The notes beneath the pieces are model-generated. The model made no database searches. It was given only the letters and a program-made list of their open reading frames with translations, and was not told the origin of the DNA. A program made the translations under genes and the position numbers. Below, one piece after another: positions 40,829-48,553 of a stretch of DNA of 64,000 nt (position 1 is the first letter of the stretch; every line of letters begins with the position of its first letter). The DNA lies in assembly GCF_022919095.1 (NCBI RefSeq), contig NZ_CP095073.1, forward strand, positions 4,165,001 through 4,229,000, written 5' to 3'. Origin of the DNA: Halobacillus salinarum. Its GTDB lineage: Bacteria > Bacillota > Bacilli > Bacillales > Halobacillaceae.

Positions 40829-41398
40829 TCAGTAAAGGAGCTTTTCGAGCCAGACGTGCGTGCGGTCATAATGAATCAGTGACTGCTTCAGCCATTCCTT
40901 CTGACGCTCATTTAGATGCGGAAAGATGTTATTAAAATCATCTTCATCCTTTTGCTTTGTATATTTCGCTTTATAAAGCAGGACGATTTCTGGATTTAAG
41001 TACGGAATACCCATTTCTGAATGCAACTGCATCCGTTCAATAGGGAATGTTATTTCTTTATCTCTCCTAAAGCAAAACAGGTCTCTCTTCCGCTCATTTA
41101 ATAGAAGCTCCACCTCTTCTCCAGCTGGGTTGATGACATGAAGTTCATGAATCGGCGCTTCCAAATAGGTTTTTTGATCCCATAAAAACGCCTCTCCATT
41201 GCTGTAGAAATAGGCTTCCCACCCTTTCAGCACCGGAATCAAACTCAGCTGGTCATTGCGGAATACTGCAACCTCAATATCTTCATGACTGCGAGTTTCC
41301 TCGCCAATATGTAAATCAATCGCCCACCCTCCAGCCACCATCCATTTTCCTTGAAAAGACTTCAACCATTTCTTGATTTCCAGGCATCGGTCAAACAT
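40829..41398 (-). CDS. Nucleotidyltransferase-fold protein (lincosamide/aminoglycoside-type)
   Basis: A 189-residue protein with the nucleotidyltransferase start WMVAGGWAIDLHIG followed by RSHEDIEVAVFR, where the acidic pair would bind metal. The fold resembles LinA/AadD-type small nucleotidyltransferases and many uncharacterised relatives in soil Firmicutes. Resistance activity cannot be claimed: the GGxxxD-type motif is present but substrate residues are not diagnostic. The ATG at 41398 has AGGTGG six bases upstream and is preferred to the ATG eleven codons earlier. It is monocistronic and divergent from the BCCT transporter. Confidence 0.75.
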   Translation of the reverse strand: MFDRCLEIKKWLKSFQGKWMVAGGWAIDLHIGEETRSHEDIEVAVFRNDQLSLIPVLKGWEAYFYSNGEAFLWDQKTYLEAPIHELHVINPAGEEVELLLNERKRDLFCFRRDKEITFPIERMQLHSEMGIPYLNPEIVLLYKAKYTKQKDEDDFNNIFPHLNERQKEWLKQSLIHYDRTHVWLEKLLY

Positions 41399-41506
41399 AG
41401 TCTCCCACCTTTCCCCTAGTATTCTTTCCATTTATCTCCACTCTATGACGCTAAATGGCTATTTTCGTTCTTTATAGCAATGATTGTTTTATTAACTAAG
41501 CACATT

Positions 41507-41515
41507 TGGTATAAT
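41507..41515 (+). promoter_or_regulatory. Extended -10 sigma-A promoter of the BCCT transporter gene
   Basis: TGGTATAAT is a perfect TGn-TATAAT extended -10. The -35 region is weak (TTTTAT), which the extended -10 can offset. Confidence 0.6.
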
Positions 41516-41533
41516 TTTTTGAAACTGGCAAGT

Positions 41534-41558
41534 GTTTAAGTAAGGATGAATAGGGAAT
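41534..41558 (+). promoter_or_regulatory. Sigma-B promoter of the BCCT transporter gene
   Basis: GTTTAA (41534-41539), 13 bases, GGGAAT (41553-41558): a full match to GTTTAA-N13-GGGWAW, about 114 bases before the start codon and just downstream of the sigma-A promoter. Confidence 0.7.
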
Positions 41559-41671
41559 TAGTTAAAACACGTTATTATCCTTATCCTTCTTAATACTTAG
41601 AACAACGTTTTCCCACATTTATATTTTAAGATAAGGGTAATTTCAATCTATTAATGAAAGGATCCATACTT

Positions 41672-43201
41672 ATGAACAAACAGATGCTCACCCCGGTTTT
41701 CATTATTTCTGCTATCGTAGTGACTATTTTAGTAATCATCGGGGCCATCAACCCTAGTGGGTTTGGTGCTGTAGCTACTCAATTATTTAACTTCACCACA
41801 ATTAATTTCGGTTGGTTTTATCTGCTCTCCGTCTTTATGTTTGTCCTCTTTTTAGCCGCCCTGGCAATCAGCAAATACGGCAAGATCCGTCTCGGTCCTC
41901 CTGACTCGCGGCCGGAATATCCTTTCTTTACGTGGATCGGTATGCTTTTCTCTGCCGGATTTGGCGCGGGTCTTGTATTCTGGGGAGTCGCTGAACCGAT
42001 GAGCCACTACTTTAAAACTCCCTTCCAAGGTCTTGAGGGTCAGACAGATGAAGCCGCACGTGTAGCCATGGGCTACGCCTTCTTTCACTGGGGAATCAGC
42101 CAGTGGTCGGTTTTTGCTATTGTGGGCATGATGATCGCATTTCTTCAGTTTAGAAAAAATAAAAATGGACTCGTTTCGACTGCTGTAGAACCTGTCCTCG
42201 GGAAAAACAAAACTGTAAAAACGATCATTGACTCCCTGGCGGTTATTGCTACTGTAATGGGGATTGCAACTTCACTCGGCTTAGGTATTCTGCAAATGAA
42301 CGGCGGCTTAAAAGCCGTATTTGATGTTCCAAATTCGATTACGATTCAATTGATCATTACCTTCTGCCTGCTCGTTTTATACTTACTATCATCGAGTTCC
42401 GGTTTGAATAAAGGGATTAAGTGGCTGAGTAATATTAACTTAGGGCTTTGTCTGGTGCTGCTCGCTTTTGTCTTTATCGCTGGACCGACCGTGTTTATTC
42501 TGAACGGGTTTACTTTAGGAATCGGCGATTACATTACGAACTTTGTTCAATACAGCCTTCGCCTCACGCCTTATGAAGGAGGAGACTGGCTGCGCGAATG
42601 GACGATCTTCTATTGGGCATGGGTTATTGCCTGGTCACCATTCGTTGGAGCGTTTGTGGCACGTGTATCCAGGGGAAGAACGATACGCGAGTTTATCTTC
42701 GGTGTACTGGTTGTACCTCCGGCTATCGCCTGCTTGTGGATTGCTACCTTTGGCGGAACGGCGCTGAACAGCGACTTAAATCACGGCACGAAAATTGCCG
42801 AAGCAGTGAACAACGATGTAACCGTTGCCCTGTTTGAAACCTACTCCCACTTGCCTATGACAGGAATCATGTCACTACTTTCTATCTTGCTGATCGCAAC
42901 CTTCTTAATTACATCTGCTGACTCAGCTACTTATATATTAGCAAGTATGACATCCAATGGGGATTTAACACCTGCCCTGCCGATTAAGATTATCTGGGGG
43001 GTCCTCATGGCTGCTATTGCAGCTGTATTACTCGTTGCCGGCGGATTAAATGCCTTGCAGACCGCATCACTTGTTTCTGCCTTGCCATTTACAGTAATTA
43101 TTATCATATTTGTTTACGCTTTTACGAAAATCATCAGGCAGGAGCCAGTGCCTGAACGAAGACTGAAAAGCGAGCGGGACAAACAGAAAAGAAGTTCATA
43201 A
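41672..43201 (+). CDS. BCCT family transporter (glycine betaine/choline type)
   Basis: A 509-residue transporter with twelve predicted helices. The family marks are GFGAGLVFWGVAEPMSHY near residue 95 and, in the eighth helix, FYWAWVIAWSPFVGAFVARV with SRGRTIREF after it. BCCT proteins import betaine, choline or carnitine with Na+ or H+; B. subtilis OpuD and Listeria BetL are the nearest functional types. In a halophile this is an osmoprotectant importer. The start at 41672 has AAAGGA nine bases away. Tandem sigma-A and sigma-B-like promoters suggest constitutive plus stress-induced expression, as known for opuE. The C-terminal tail is short and basic. Confidence 0.92.
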   Translation: MNKQMLTPVFIISAIVVTILVIIGAINPSGFGAVATQLFNFTTINFGWFYLLSVFMFVLFLAALAISKYGKIRLGPPDSRPEYPFFTWIGMLFSAGFGAGLVFWGVAEPMSHYFKTPFQGLEGQTDEAARVAMGYAFFHWGISQWSVFAIVGMMIAFLQFRKNKNGLVSTAVEPVLGKNKTVKTIIDSLAVIATVMGIATSLGLGILQMNGGLKAVFDVPNSITIQLIITFCLLVLYLLSSSSGLNKGIKWLSNINLGLCLVLLAFVFIAGPTVFILNGFTLGIGDYITNFVQYSLRLTPYEGGDWLREWTIFYWAWVIAWSPFVGAFVARVSRGRTIREFIFGVLVVPPAIACLWIATFGGTALNSDLNHGTKIAEAVNNDVTVALFETYSHLPMTGIMSLLSILLIATFLITSADSATYILASMTSNGDLTPALPIKIIWGVLMAAIAAVLLVAGGLNALQTASLVSALPFTVIIIIFVYAFTKIIRQEPVPERRLKSERDKQKRSS

Positions 43202-43208
43202 TTAACAA

Positions 43209-43332
43209 GGGCCTGTGACAAAAGTGTTTTAGCCATAATAAAAATCCGGATGAAGGTGAACTTATTCTGATAAGATTTCACCATCATCCGGATTTTTCAG
43301 GTAGGTAAACTTCAAATTCTACTTAGGATAGA
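43209..43332. repeat. MITE-like dispersed palindromic repeat, short copy
   Basis: About 124 bases between the converging BCCT and trpS genes. The core palindrome has arms AAAAATCCGGATGAAGGTGA and TTCACCATCATCCGGATTTTT. In reverse complement it matches the right half of the 36689-36949 copy: about 20 bases of the arms and both flanks (TTTTAGCC and TTGAAGTT side) agree. It could also end transcription in both directions. Confidence 0.75.
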
Positions 43333-43349
43333 TAGATTGACTGCTCGTG

Positions 43350-44339
43350 TCATAAACCCACTCTTTCTCTAATTCTATCCATGTGTTCAGCTGCTTCTTT
43401 CCGTACTTTACTCCCTCCATCTTTTAAACATTTATCGATCTCGTCTGTATTCTCCAGTAAGTGCCGGTACTTAACTCTAGGACCAGCAATCACACGGTTC
43501 ATCACTAAAAACAACTCTTCTTTGATTTCTCCGTATCCGATCCCCTTTTGAAACGCATGGGCCATTTGCTCGGTTTCTATAGGAGTGGCAAATTCACGGA
43601 AAAGAGTGAATAATGGCGATCCTTCTCTGTCCTTAGGAGCTTCCGGCGGCAAAGAGTCTGTTACAATCCTTTTCACAAGCTTATGCAGCGATTTTTCCTC
43701 CGTAAACAGTGGAATGGTGTTTCCATAACTCTTACTCATCTTCCTCCCGTCCAGCCCGGGAATAATTTCTGATCCTTCCGCAAATACCGGCGTAGGAAGA
43801 TCAAAGGTCGAACCATATAAACGATTAAACGATTCTCCAATATCCTTCGCCATCTCCAAATGCTGCCTGTTATCTTTTCCTACAGGAACTTCAGAACCGT
43901 TAAAGAGAAGAATATCCGCTGCCATGAGAATGGGGTAGTTAAACAACCCCATATTTACTCCGTCATCTCTATCTCTCCCTTCGCGGTTGTTCTGTTCCAC
44001 TTGCGCTTTATAAGCATGCGCCCGGTTCATCAGGCCTTTGCCAGTTACGGAGCTGAGTATCCAATGAAGTTCAGGCAGTTCTTTAATATCGGATTGACGA
44101 TAAAACAAGGAACGCTCAGGGTCAAGGCCGAGTGCCAGCCACGCAGCGGCCACCTCATAGGTCAGACTCTTAAGCTTGGAGCGGTTATGAATAGAGTTCA
44201 AGGCATGTAAATCAGCTATGAAATACATAGATTGGTGCTCTTCTTCTGCTGCAAGCTTTAAAGCAGGCTTAATTGCTCCTAAATAATTTCCTACATGGGG
44301 AGTTCCAGTCGGTTTAATACCTGTGATGATTCGCTTCAT
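43350..44339 (-). CDS. trpS: Tryptophanyl-tRNA synthetase
   Basis: A 329-residue class I synthetase. The HIGH-like motif is PHVGNYLGA near residue 12 and the KMSKS motif is GRKMSKSYGNT near residue 192; GLMNRAHAYK and MAADILLF are also typical. It charges tRNA-Trp with tryptophan. The start at 44339 has AAAGGAG with seven bases of spacing; the 26 upstream codons of the open frame lie in the T-box terminator and are not coding. Expression is governed by a T-box leader. Confidence 0.96.
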   Translation of the reverse strand: MKRIITGIKPTGTPHVGNYLGAIKPALKLAAEEEHQSMYFIADLHALNSIHNRSKLKSLTYEVAAAWLALGLDPERSLFYRQSDIKELPELHWILSSVTGKGLMNRAHAYKAQVEQNNREGRDRDDGVNMGLFNYPILMAADILLFNGSEVPVGKDNRQHLEMAKDIGESFNRLYGSTFDLPTPVFAEGSEIIPGLDGRKMSKSYGNTIPLFTEEKSLHKLVKRIVTDSLPPEAPKDREGSPLFTLFREFATPIETEQMAHAFQKGIGYGEIKEELFLVMNRVIAGPRVKYRHLLENTDEIDKCLKDGGSKVRKEAAEHMDRIRERVGL

Positions 44340-44369
44340 TGAATTCACTCCTTTATTCATTTTTTGTAT

Positions 44370-44625
44370 AAAAAAGAGCCCTCCTCCTAAAAAGGACGAG
44401 AGCTCCCGTGGTGCCACCTTTATTCACACTTGTAGTTGTGTGCACTAACATTTACAGCTGTCACTGTAACCTCTCTTGTATCGGTAAGAGTTCCTCCGCT
44501 GCTCCTACTGCTATTTTCAGCGCAGCTGCTCCAAAGCCCATTCAATGACTGCCCCTGCTGATTCCCACCTGCCATCAGCTCTCTGAAAAAGGCGGTGTCA
44601 TTTACTCCTCTTCTTCATCGCTCTA
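44370..44625 (-). ncRNA. T-box riboswitch of trpS
   Basis: The minus-strand leader has the T-box sequence AGGTGGCACCACGGGAGC, whose TGGC would pair with the GCCA end of uncharged tRNA-Trp (discriminator G). The terminator GGGAGCTCTCGTCC with GGAGGAGGGCTC and a T run follows at about 44370-44405. Stem I is in 44500-44600; a TGG in GAATGGGC (near 44540) is the likely specifier, but the exact fold was not computed. Confidence 0.92.
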
Positions 44626-44642
44626 AGTATGAAATTAAAAAA

Positions 44643-44671
44643 ATCATATGGTAAAAGCGCTGTTTTGTCAA
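44643..44671 (-). promoter_or_regulatory. Sigma-A promoter of the trpS T-box transcript
   Basis: TTGACA (44666-44671), 17 bases, TATGAT (44643-44648) on the minus strand. Confidence 0.88.
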
Positions 44672-44677
44672 TTGGAA

Positions 44678-45289
44678 TTAAAAGATGGTGACTATTAAAT
44701 ACCATACATTTCCGAGCACCAGCAGTGATACAAGGGCTTTTTCAGTTACAGAGCCCGTTTTAAATGCAGCTGGGAACCGAAAGTACTTTTTTGAGAATGG
44801 AAAGAATATCGGAATGCCTTTCTTTGTCAGGAAATCTGCAAACAAATGTGAAACTGCACCGATGATAAATCCTGTAAGCAAAAACAAAGGTACATGGAAG
44901 ACTCTTTCGATGATGCCGCTGTAAACGGCAAGTAAAGCAAGGAACAGCAGCGAATGGGTCATGTTTCGGTGACTTCTAACCATAATCAGGATCGGGAGCA
45001 TTAAGAGGACATAAAACTTCAGCTGTTGTCTGTACACATCAAAGAATTCCGGCGCAAATAAAAATCCCAGCAAAGCGAGTGTGAATAGAAGCATAATCCC
45101 CCGCCAAAATTTTTGGCCCAATTTAGAGCTCGGTGTGTCGATGTCTGGAATTAAAGCTCCGAAAAGTACAAATACCAGATAAAGAACCGTCTGAAAAGGA
45201 CTCTCCGGCATTAATTCGACTTGAGGCAGCAGAGTCATCGCCCCTATGCCAAAAGTAAAGCCCACCACCTGGTGTCCTGTTGCCATCAT
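44678..45289 (-). CDS. YdjM-like membrane-bound metal-dependent hydrolase family protein
   Basis: A 203-residue membrane protein of the LexA-binding inner-membrane (YdjM/YfhO-type) family. The conserved polar motifs are TGHQVVGFTFG at the start, IPDIDTPSSKLG near residue 49, RSHRNMTHSLLF near residue 105 and HLFADFLTKKGI near residue 147: four His/Asp sites expected to bind metal next to four or five helices. The activity is unknown, although related proteins affect membrane lipids or the SOS response. It is close to the trpS promoter in the same direction but ends before it. Confidence 0.87.
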   Translation of the reverse strand: MMATGHQVVGFTFGIGAMTLLPQVELMPESPFQTVLYLVFVLFGALIPDIDTPSSKLGQKFWRGIMLLFTLALLGFLFAPEFFDVYRQQLKFYVLLMLPILIMVRSHRNMTHSLLFLALLAVYSGIIERVFHVPLFLLTGFIIGAVSHLFADFLTKKGIPIFFPFSKKYFRFPAAFKTGSVTEKALVSLLVLGNVWYLIVTIF

Positions 45290-45367
45290 GTTGAAATCAT
45301 CCTTACTATCAAAGTCGCTATCTATTTCATTATCGCAAATTTGAAAGAAAAAAGGAATTTATCCAAT

Positions 45368-45394
45368 CTAAAAAACCCGCCTGTCCAGCGGGTT
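45368..45394 (-). terminator. Terminator of the HesB-like gene
   Basis: AACCCGC and GCGGGTT arms (45374-45394) with a T run on the minus strand. Confidence 0.85.
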
Positions 45395-45405
45395 ACTGCC
45401 TGGGA

Positions 45406-45690
45406 TTAGCAATCTTTCTCAGGAAGTCCCAACATTTGAAATTTAGGTCCTTCCATCGTTTGTTTGCCTTCAATTGTTAGATTTTTAGTTAAGTGAACGA
45501 TCTTCTTATCAATAGCTACAGGAATAGAGTTAACTTGGTGCAGTTCATCATCAGCCTCAGGTGCACCGAGCATTAACCCGATATCAGGTTCGCCGCATCC
45601 ATAACCGGCAAAAAAGATTCGCAGACACTCTGCTTGTTCATCTTCTAATAACTGGTCGAGTAAATCACGGGCTTGATCTGTAATTTTCAT
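45406..45690 (-). CDS. HesB/IscA-like protein
   Basis: A 94-residue protein with the HesB-like beta fold. FFAGYGCGEPDIGLML holds a conserved cysteine (Cys32), and a second cysteine is the last residue (Cys94). IscA proper has three cysteines (C-x64-CGC) at its C terminus, so this belongs to the less-studied HesB-like group and a role in Fe-S assembly is only possible. GGAGAGAG lies upstream of the ATG. It is monocistronic with a good terminator. Confidence 0.8.
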   Translation of the reverse strand: MKITDQARDLLDQLLEDEQAECLRIFFAGYGCGEPDIGLMLGAPEADDELHQVNSIPVAIDKKIVHLTKNLTIEGKQTMEGPKFQMLGLPEKDC

Positions 45691-45800
45691 AATGATCTCT
45701 CTCCTTCGACTATAAAAGTATCACAATTAGTCCCTGGATATGAACCAAAACCTCTTGTCATTATGCCCGTAACCTTATTTCTTTAATATATGTAGTTAAT

Positions 45801-45833
45801 AAAAAGGATCTCCAGAAAACCATTCTGGAGACC
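45801..45833 (-). terminator. Terminator of the ohr-like gene
   Basis: GGTCTCCAGAA, loop, TTCTGGAGATCC then TTTTTATTAAC on the minus strand. Confidence 0.85.
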
Positions 45834-45843
45834 CCGACCTTCA

Positions 45844-46260
45844 TTAGACAGCTTTAGGCTTTAATTCAACATCAATGTTCCCACGAGTGGCTTTGGAGTA
45901 AGGGCAGACTTGGTGGGCATCGTTCGTCAACTCTTCTGCTTCTTCCTGGGAAACGCCGTTTATTTCGACGTTCAATACTACTCCAATTTTAAACCCATTA
46001 TCTGCCGGGTCTTTTAAAAAGCTGACCTCTGCTGTAGTTGTAGAATCAATGTCTTTCTTTTTCTTGCCGGCCACTAAATTCAGGGCCCCATCGAAACAAG
46101 AAGCGTAAGTAGCAGCAAATAATTGTTCCGGATTTGAACCTTTTTCATCACCTTCCCCAGGCATAACCAGGTTCAGATCAATTAAGCCGTCCTCAGATTT
46201 TACATGACCGTTACGTCCATTTTTTGCTGTGGCACTGGAAGTAAACATTACATCACTCAT
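45844..46260 (-). CDS. Organic hydroperoxide resistance protein (Ohr/OsmC family)
   Basis: A 138-residue Ohr-type peroxidase. The catalytic pair is in YASCFDGAL (Cys near 61) and HQVCPYSKAT (Cys near 123). GSNPEQLFAATYASC is the family signature. It reduces organic hydroperoxides using dihydrolipoyl thiols. The start at 46260 follows AAGGAGTGATAGC. B. subtilis has OhrA (OhrR-controlled) and OhrB (sigma-B-controlled); no ohrR gene is adjacent and a sigma-B-like promoter lies upstream, so it is more like OhrB (inference). Confidence 0.92.
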   Translation of the reverse strand: MSDVMFTSSATAKNGRNGHVKSEDGLIDLNLVMPGEGDEKGSNPEQLFAATYASCFDGALNLVAGKKKKDIDSTTTAEVSFLKDPADNGFKIGVVLNVEINGVSQEEAEELTNDAHQVCPYSKATRGNIDVELKPKAV

Positions 46261-46301
46261 GCTATCACTCCTTGAATTTATTAACTCTTCACAGTCCTTA
46301 T

Positions 46302-46327
46302 GTACCTCAACTCTCAAACAATCAAAC
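46302..46327 (-). promoter_or_regulatory. Possible sigma-B promoter of the ohr-like gene
   Basis: GTTTGA (46322-46327), 14 bases, AGGTAC (46302-46307) on the minus strand. Two or three mismatches; support comes from the known sigma-B control of ohrB in B. subtilis. Confidence 0.4.
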
Positions 46328-46334
46328 CTTTCTC

Positions 46335-46613
46335 TTACTCGTCAAGCCGATACTCCTCTTTTAAGGATTCAGGCGCCAATTTCACTAGGAGCTGCAGAAC
46401 GAAGGTGAAGACGGTAAGGTCATCGATTAATCCTAACGCGAATAGAAAGTCAGGGATCACATCCCAGGGAAACAACAGATACCCTCCCATGAGAAGGATG
46501 GAAAACCATTTCTTTTGTCTGCTTACTTTTTCAGAACGGAAAAACTGTATAAAGAAAGGGATCGATTTTTTTATTTGAAATACAAATTTTATCCGTTTCC
46601 ATAACCTTATCAT
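46335..46613 (-). CDS. DUF1232 (YkvA-like) membrane protein
   Basis: A 92-residue protein. PWDVIPDFLFALGLIDDL is the DUF1232 core, with a hydrophobic segment before it (about 37-54). The function of the family is unknown. The start at 46613 follows AGGAAGGAGATTTCT; the ATG eleven codons upstream has no ribosome site. It lies just upstream of the ohr-like gene in the same direction, so they may share transcription. Confidence 0.85.
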   Translation of the reverse strand: MIRLWKRIKFVFQIKKSIPFFIQFFRSEKVSRQKKWFSILLMGGYLLFPWDVIPDFLFALGLIDDLTVFTFVLQLLVKLAPESLKEEYRLDE

Positions 46614-46853
46614 AGAAATCTCCTTCCTAAGAACGGGCTGGCTCAAGGGATTTAAACCCAGTTAGTCACAATTGCTTAAATAATACGTATGCTTTAACAT
46701 AATGATTGTAATGAGGCATTATACCCTGCATACACTCAGTACCTTCGCACATTCTAATTATAACTCTCACTGTTCTAACTTGTCCTTCTAGATATTTCAC
46801 CAGACACATCGAGATGAATGAACCATCCCGATTATTAAAAGGGGAGAATTTTC

Positions 46854-47405
46854 ATGGAAATACTTTTATTGAACGGGACCATTGTCGGAAAAAAAACGAG
46901 AACACTGCTTGAGGAAATTGAAAAGGATATCCTTGAACTTCCCCAAAAGCATGATACTAAACTTGTAAATCTCGAAGATTACGATATGCAGTTCGTTGAT
47001 GGAAGGCCTATAGATCAATACAACGATGATATGCAGACATTGATTAAAGAAATGGAAACGGCTGATGCGTACGTAATCGCCACTCCTATTTTTCAAGGCT
47101 CCATACCAGGAACATTAAAAAATTTATTCGATGCGGTTTCCCCGTTAGCCATGCGATATAAACCAGTTTCCATTGTTGCCAATGGTGGAACACTACAGCA
47201 CCATCTGGTGATAGAAAATCAACTTAAACCGATACTTAACTATTTTCGCTGTATGGTTACTCCTAACTACGTCTACACCCATACAAACCATTTTTCCACC
47301 CAGGGTGAACTGATCGATGAAGATGTAAGAAGCCGTCTGAAAGAAATGACGAAAGTTTTCAATCAGTACTTAAATATGAGTAAATCGTTGGAATCAGATA
47401 AATAA
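46854..47405 (+). CDS. NADPH-dependent FMN reductase family protein
   Basis: A 183-residue flavodoxin-fold reductase. The phosphate-binding loop is LLNGTIVGKKTRTLLEEI at the N terminus. ADAYVIATPIFQGSIPGTLKNLF (about 74-96, of the type TPxYxGSIPGxLKN) is the FMN_red signature, and SIVANGGT is near residue 110. Homologues reduce flavins, quinones, azo dyes or chromate; the natural substrate is unknown. AAAGGGGAGAATTTTC precedes the ATG. The 240 bases upstream hold no gene that I can see. Confidence 0.87.
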   Translation: MEILLLNGTIVGKKTRTLLEEIEKDILELPQKHDTKLVNLEDYDMQFVDGRPIDQYNDDMQTLIKEMETADAYVIATPIFQGSIPGTLKNLFDAVSPLAMRYKPVSIVANGGTLQHHLVIENQLKPILNYFRCMVTPNYVYTHTNHFSTQGELIDEDVRSRLKEMTKVFNQYLNMSKSLESDK

Positions 47406-47407
47406 TG

Positions 47408-47446
47408 AAAAGCCCGTTTCCCCTTAAATAGAGGGAACGGGCTTTT
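47408..47446. terminator. Bidirectional terminator
   Basis: AAAAGCCCGTTTCCC and GGGAACGGGCTTTT arms between the flavin reductase gene and the converging transglycosylase gene. Confidence 0.9.
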
Positions 47447-48063
47447 CTATACATAATTTAAGACTTTATTTACGTACTTTTGCGTTTCTTCAAATGGAGG
47501 AACTCCGCCATACTTGTCAACGTTTCCCGGTCCGGCATTATACGCAGCCAAAGCAAGCTGCTTATTTCCGTTGTATCGTTCGAGAAGTTGTTTTAAATAT
47601 TTTGTTCCCCCATAATATTTTGTTCTGAATCGAATGGGTTTGATACGCCAAGTCCTTTAGCCGTTTCAGGCATCAACTGCATGAGCCCCTGAGCCCCTAC
47701 TGAGCTTACAGCCTTTGGGTTGAAACTTGATTCGGCACTCACGACTGAACGAATCAGGCTTTCGTCTACCCCATAGGTTTGAGCTGCCTTATTTATGTAA
47801 GCATCAATATCTGAACGATCAGGGGTTGAGTCATTGGTCTTTACCATATTAACAACCGGAAGAGCTTTCGTTTGAAACAAAGGCATTTGACTAGGTACTG
47901 GATTAGCAGCAGGGCCCGCTCCATAAGATTTAGCCAGGGCAGCTTCCAGCATACTTTGAAATGCACGATCGGAAACCCCGCTTGAAAGCGAACGGTCATT
48001 CGCAGTACTCATTGCCGACATGGCTTGCATTTGAATCAAAAACTCCACGTTCTTAAATTCCAT
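47447..48063 (-). pseudogene. Lytic transglycosylase (YjbJ/CwlQ-like), interrupted by a one-base frameshift
   Basis: The first part (48063 down to about 47607, 152 residues) holds an N-terminal linker and the SLT domain start: YGVDESLIRSVVSAESSFNP with the catalytic Glu, then [18 protein letters not shown]. The frame then breaks after EQNIMG. One more G in the run of five at 47607-47611 would continue as [16 protein letters not shown], then [13 protein letters not shown], and stop at 47447, giving a normal protein of about 205 residues. The intact family, CwlQ in B. subtilis, cuts peptidoglycan. It is either a recent loss or a read error; the downstream part is otherwise undamaged, which favours a very recent event or an error. 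Confidence 0.88.
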
Positions 48064-48247
48064 GGATCCACCTCATTATGATTATTACCTTTATCTTACC
48101 TCATTCGATCCCCTTCGACAATGGAATCTAGTTATTTTTAACACATGTTCCAATTCAACCCAAAACTTGAGAAAAAATAAGTTTATTAGACATATTTAAT
48201 TGAACAATTGCCACGGAATTTTCCCAAAGATGTACACCCCTGTTCAG

Positions 48248-48553
48248 TGATATAATGGACTTAACCAAATGGGAAAAACTCTTATTCTTGAGCCTTCTTC
48301 TGGCATGCTTCTTCTCTATTGAAGAGAGTTATTGTCAGGATTTTCATGGATATGTTAGGAATGATGTTACTCAAGAATTCTGGTCAATTGTTTCAAGACT
48401 TCCTTGAAGCACTCTTTGGTGTCTTACGTCGAATCACCCTTTGTTATTCTTCCCCGTCAGGAAGAATAAACCTGTAGATTTCATGGTGAGTCTTCCTCTA
48501 TCAGGGGTTCTCTGCCATGTCCCTTTCTGAACATTTCAGAAAGGGTTTTTTTT
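48248..48553 (+). ncRNA. Candidate small transcript, RNA or small-protein gene
   Basis: TGATATAAT (48248-48256) is an extended -10 promoter, and CCCTTTCTGA, loop, TCAGAAAGGG with eight Ts (48521-48553) is a strong terminator. Between them are a perfect 10-base hairpin (TTATTCTTCC/GGAAGAATAA, 48444-48469), TTCAAG/CTTGAA, CATGG/CCATG and a long-range ATTCTTGAG/CTCAAGAAT pairing. A 43-codon ORF (48346-48477) lies inside. I do not recognise a known RNA family; it is not RNase P, tmRNA or SRP RNA. Confidence 0.45.
48346..48477 (+). CDS. Candidate 43-residue small protein
   Basis: The ORF begins MDMLGMMLLKNSGQLF and continues with QDFLEALFGVLRRITL, an amphipathic stretch. AGGA lies five bases before the ATG, a modest ribosome site. 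It lies in the candidate transcript 48248-48553. Amino-acid content is compatible with a small membrane-active peptide, but no family is recognised and the ORF may be chance; the hairpin at 48444-48469 falls in its last third. It is a hypothesis only. Confidence 0.3.
   Translation: MDMLGMMLLKNSGQLFQDFLEALFGVLRRITLCYSSPSGRINL

Noticed and set aside
48248-48553. Possible 6S RNA, tmRNA, RNase P RNA or SRP RNA
   Set aside because: None of the family signatures I know (tmRNA start and tag, P4 helix bases, SRP loop) is present and the length does not fit 6S RNA.
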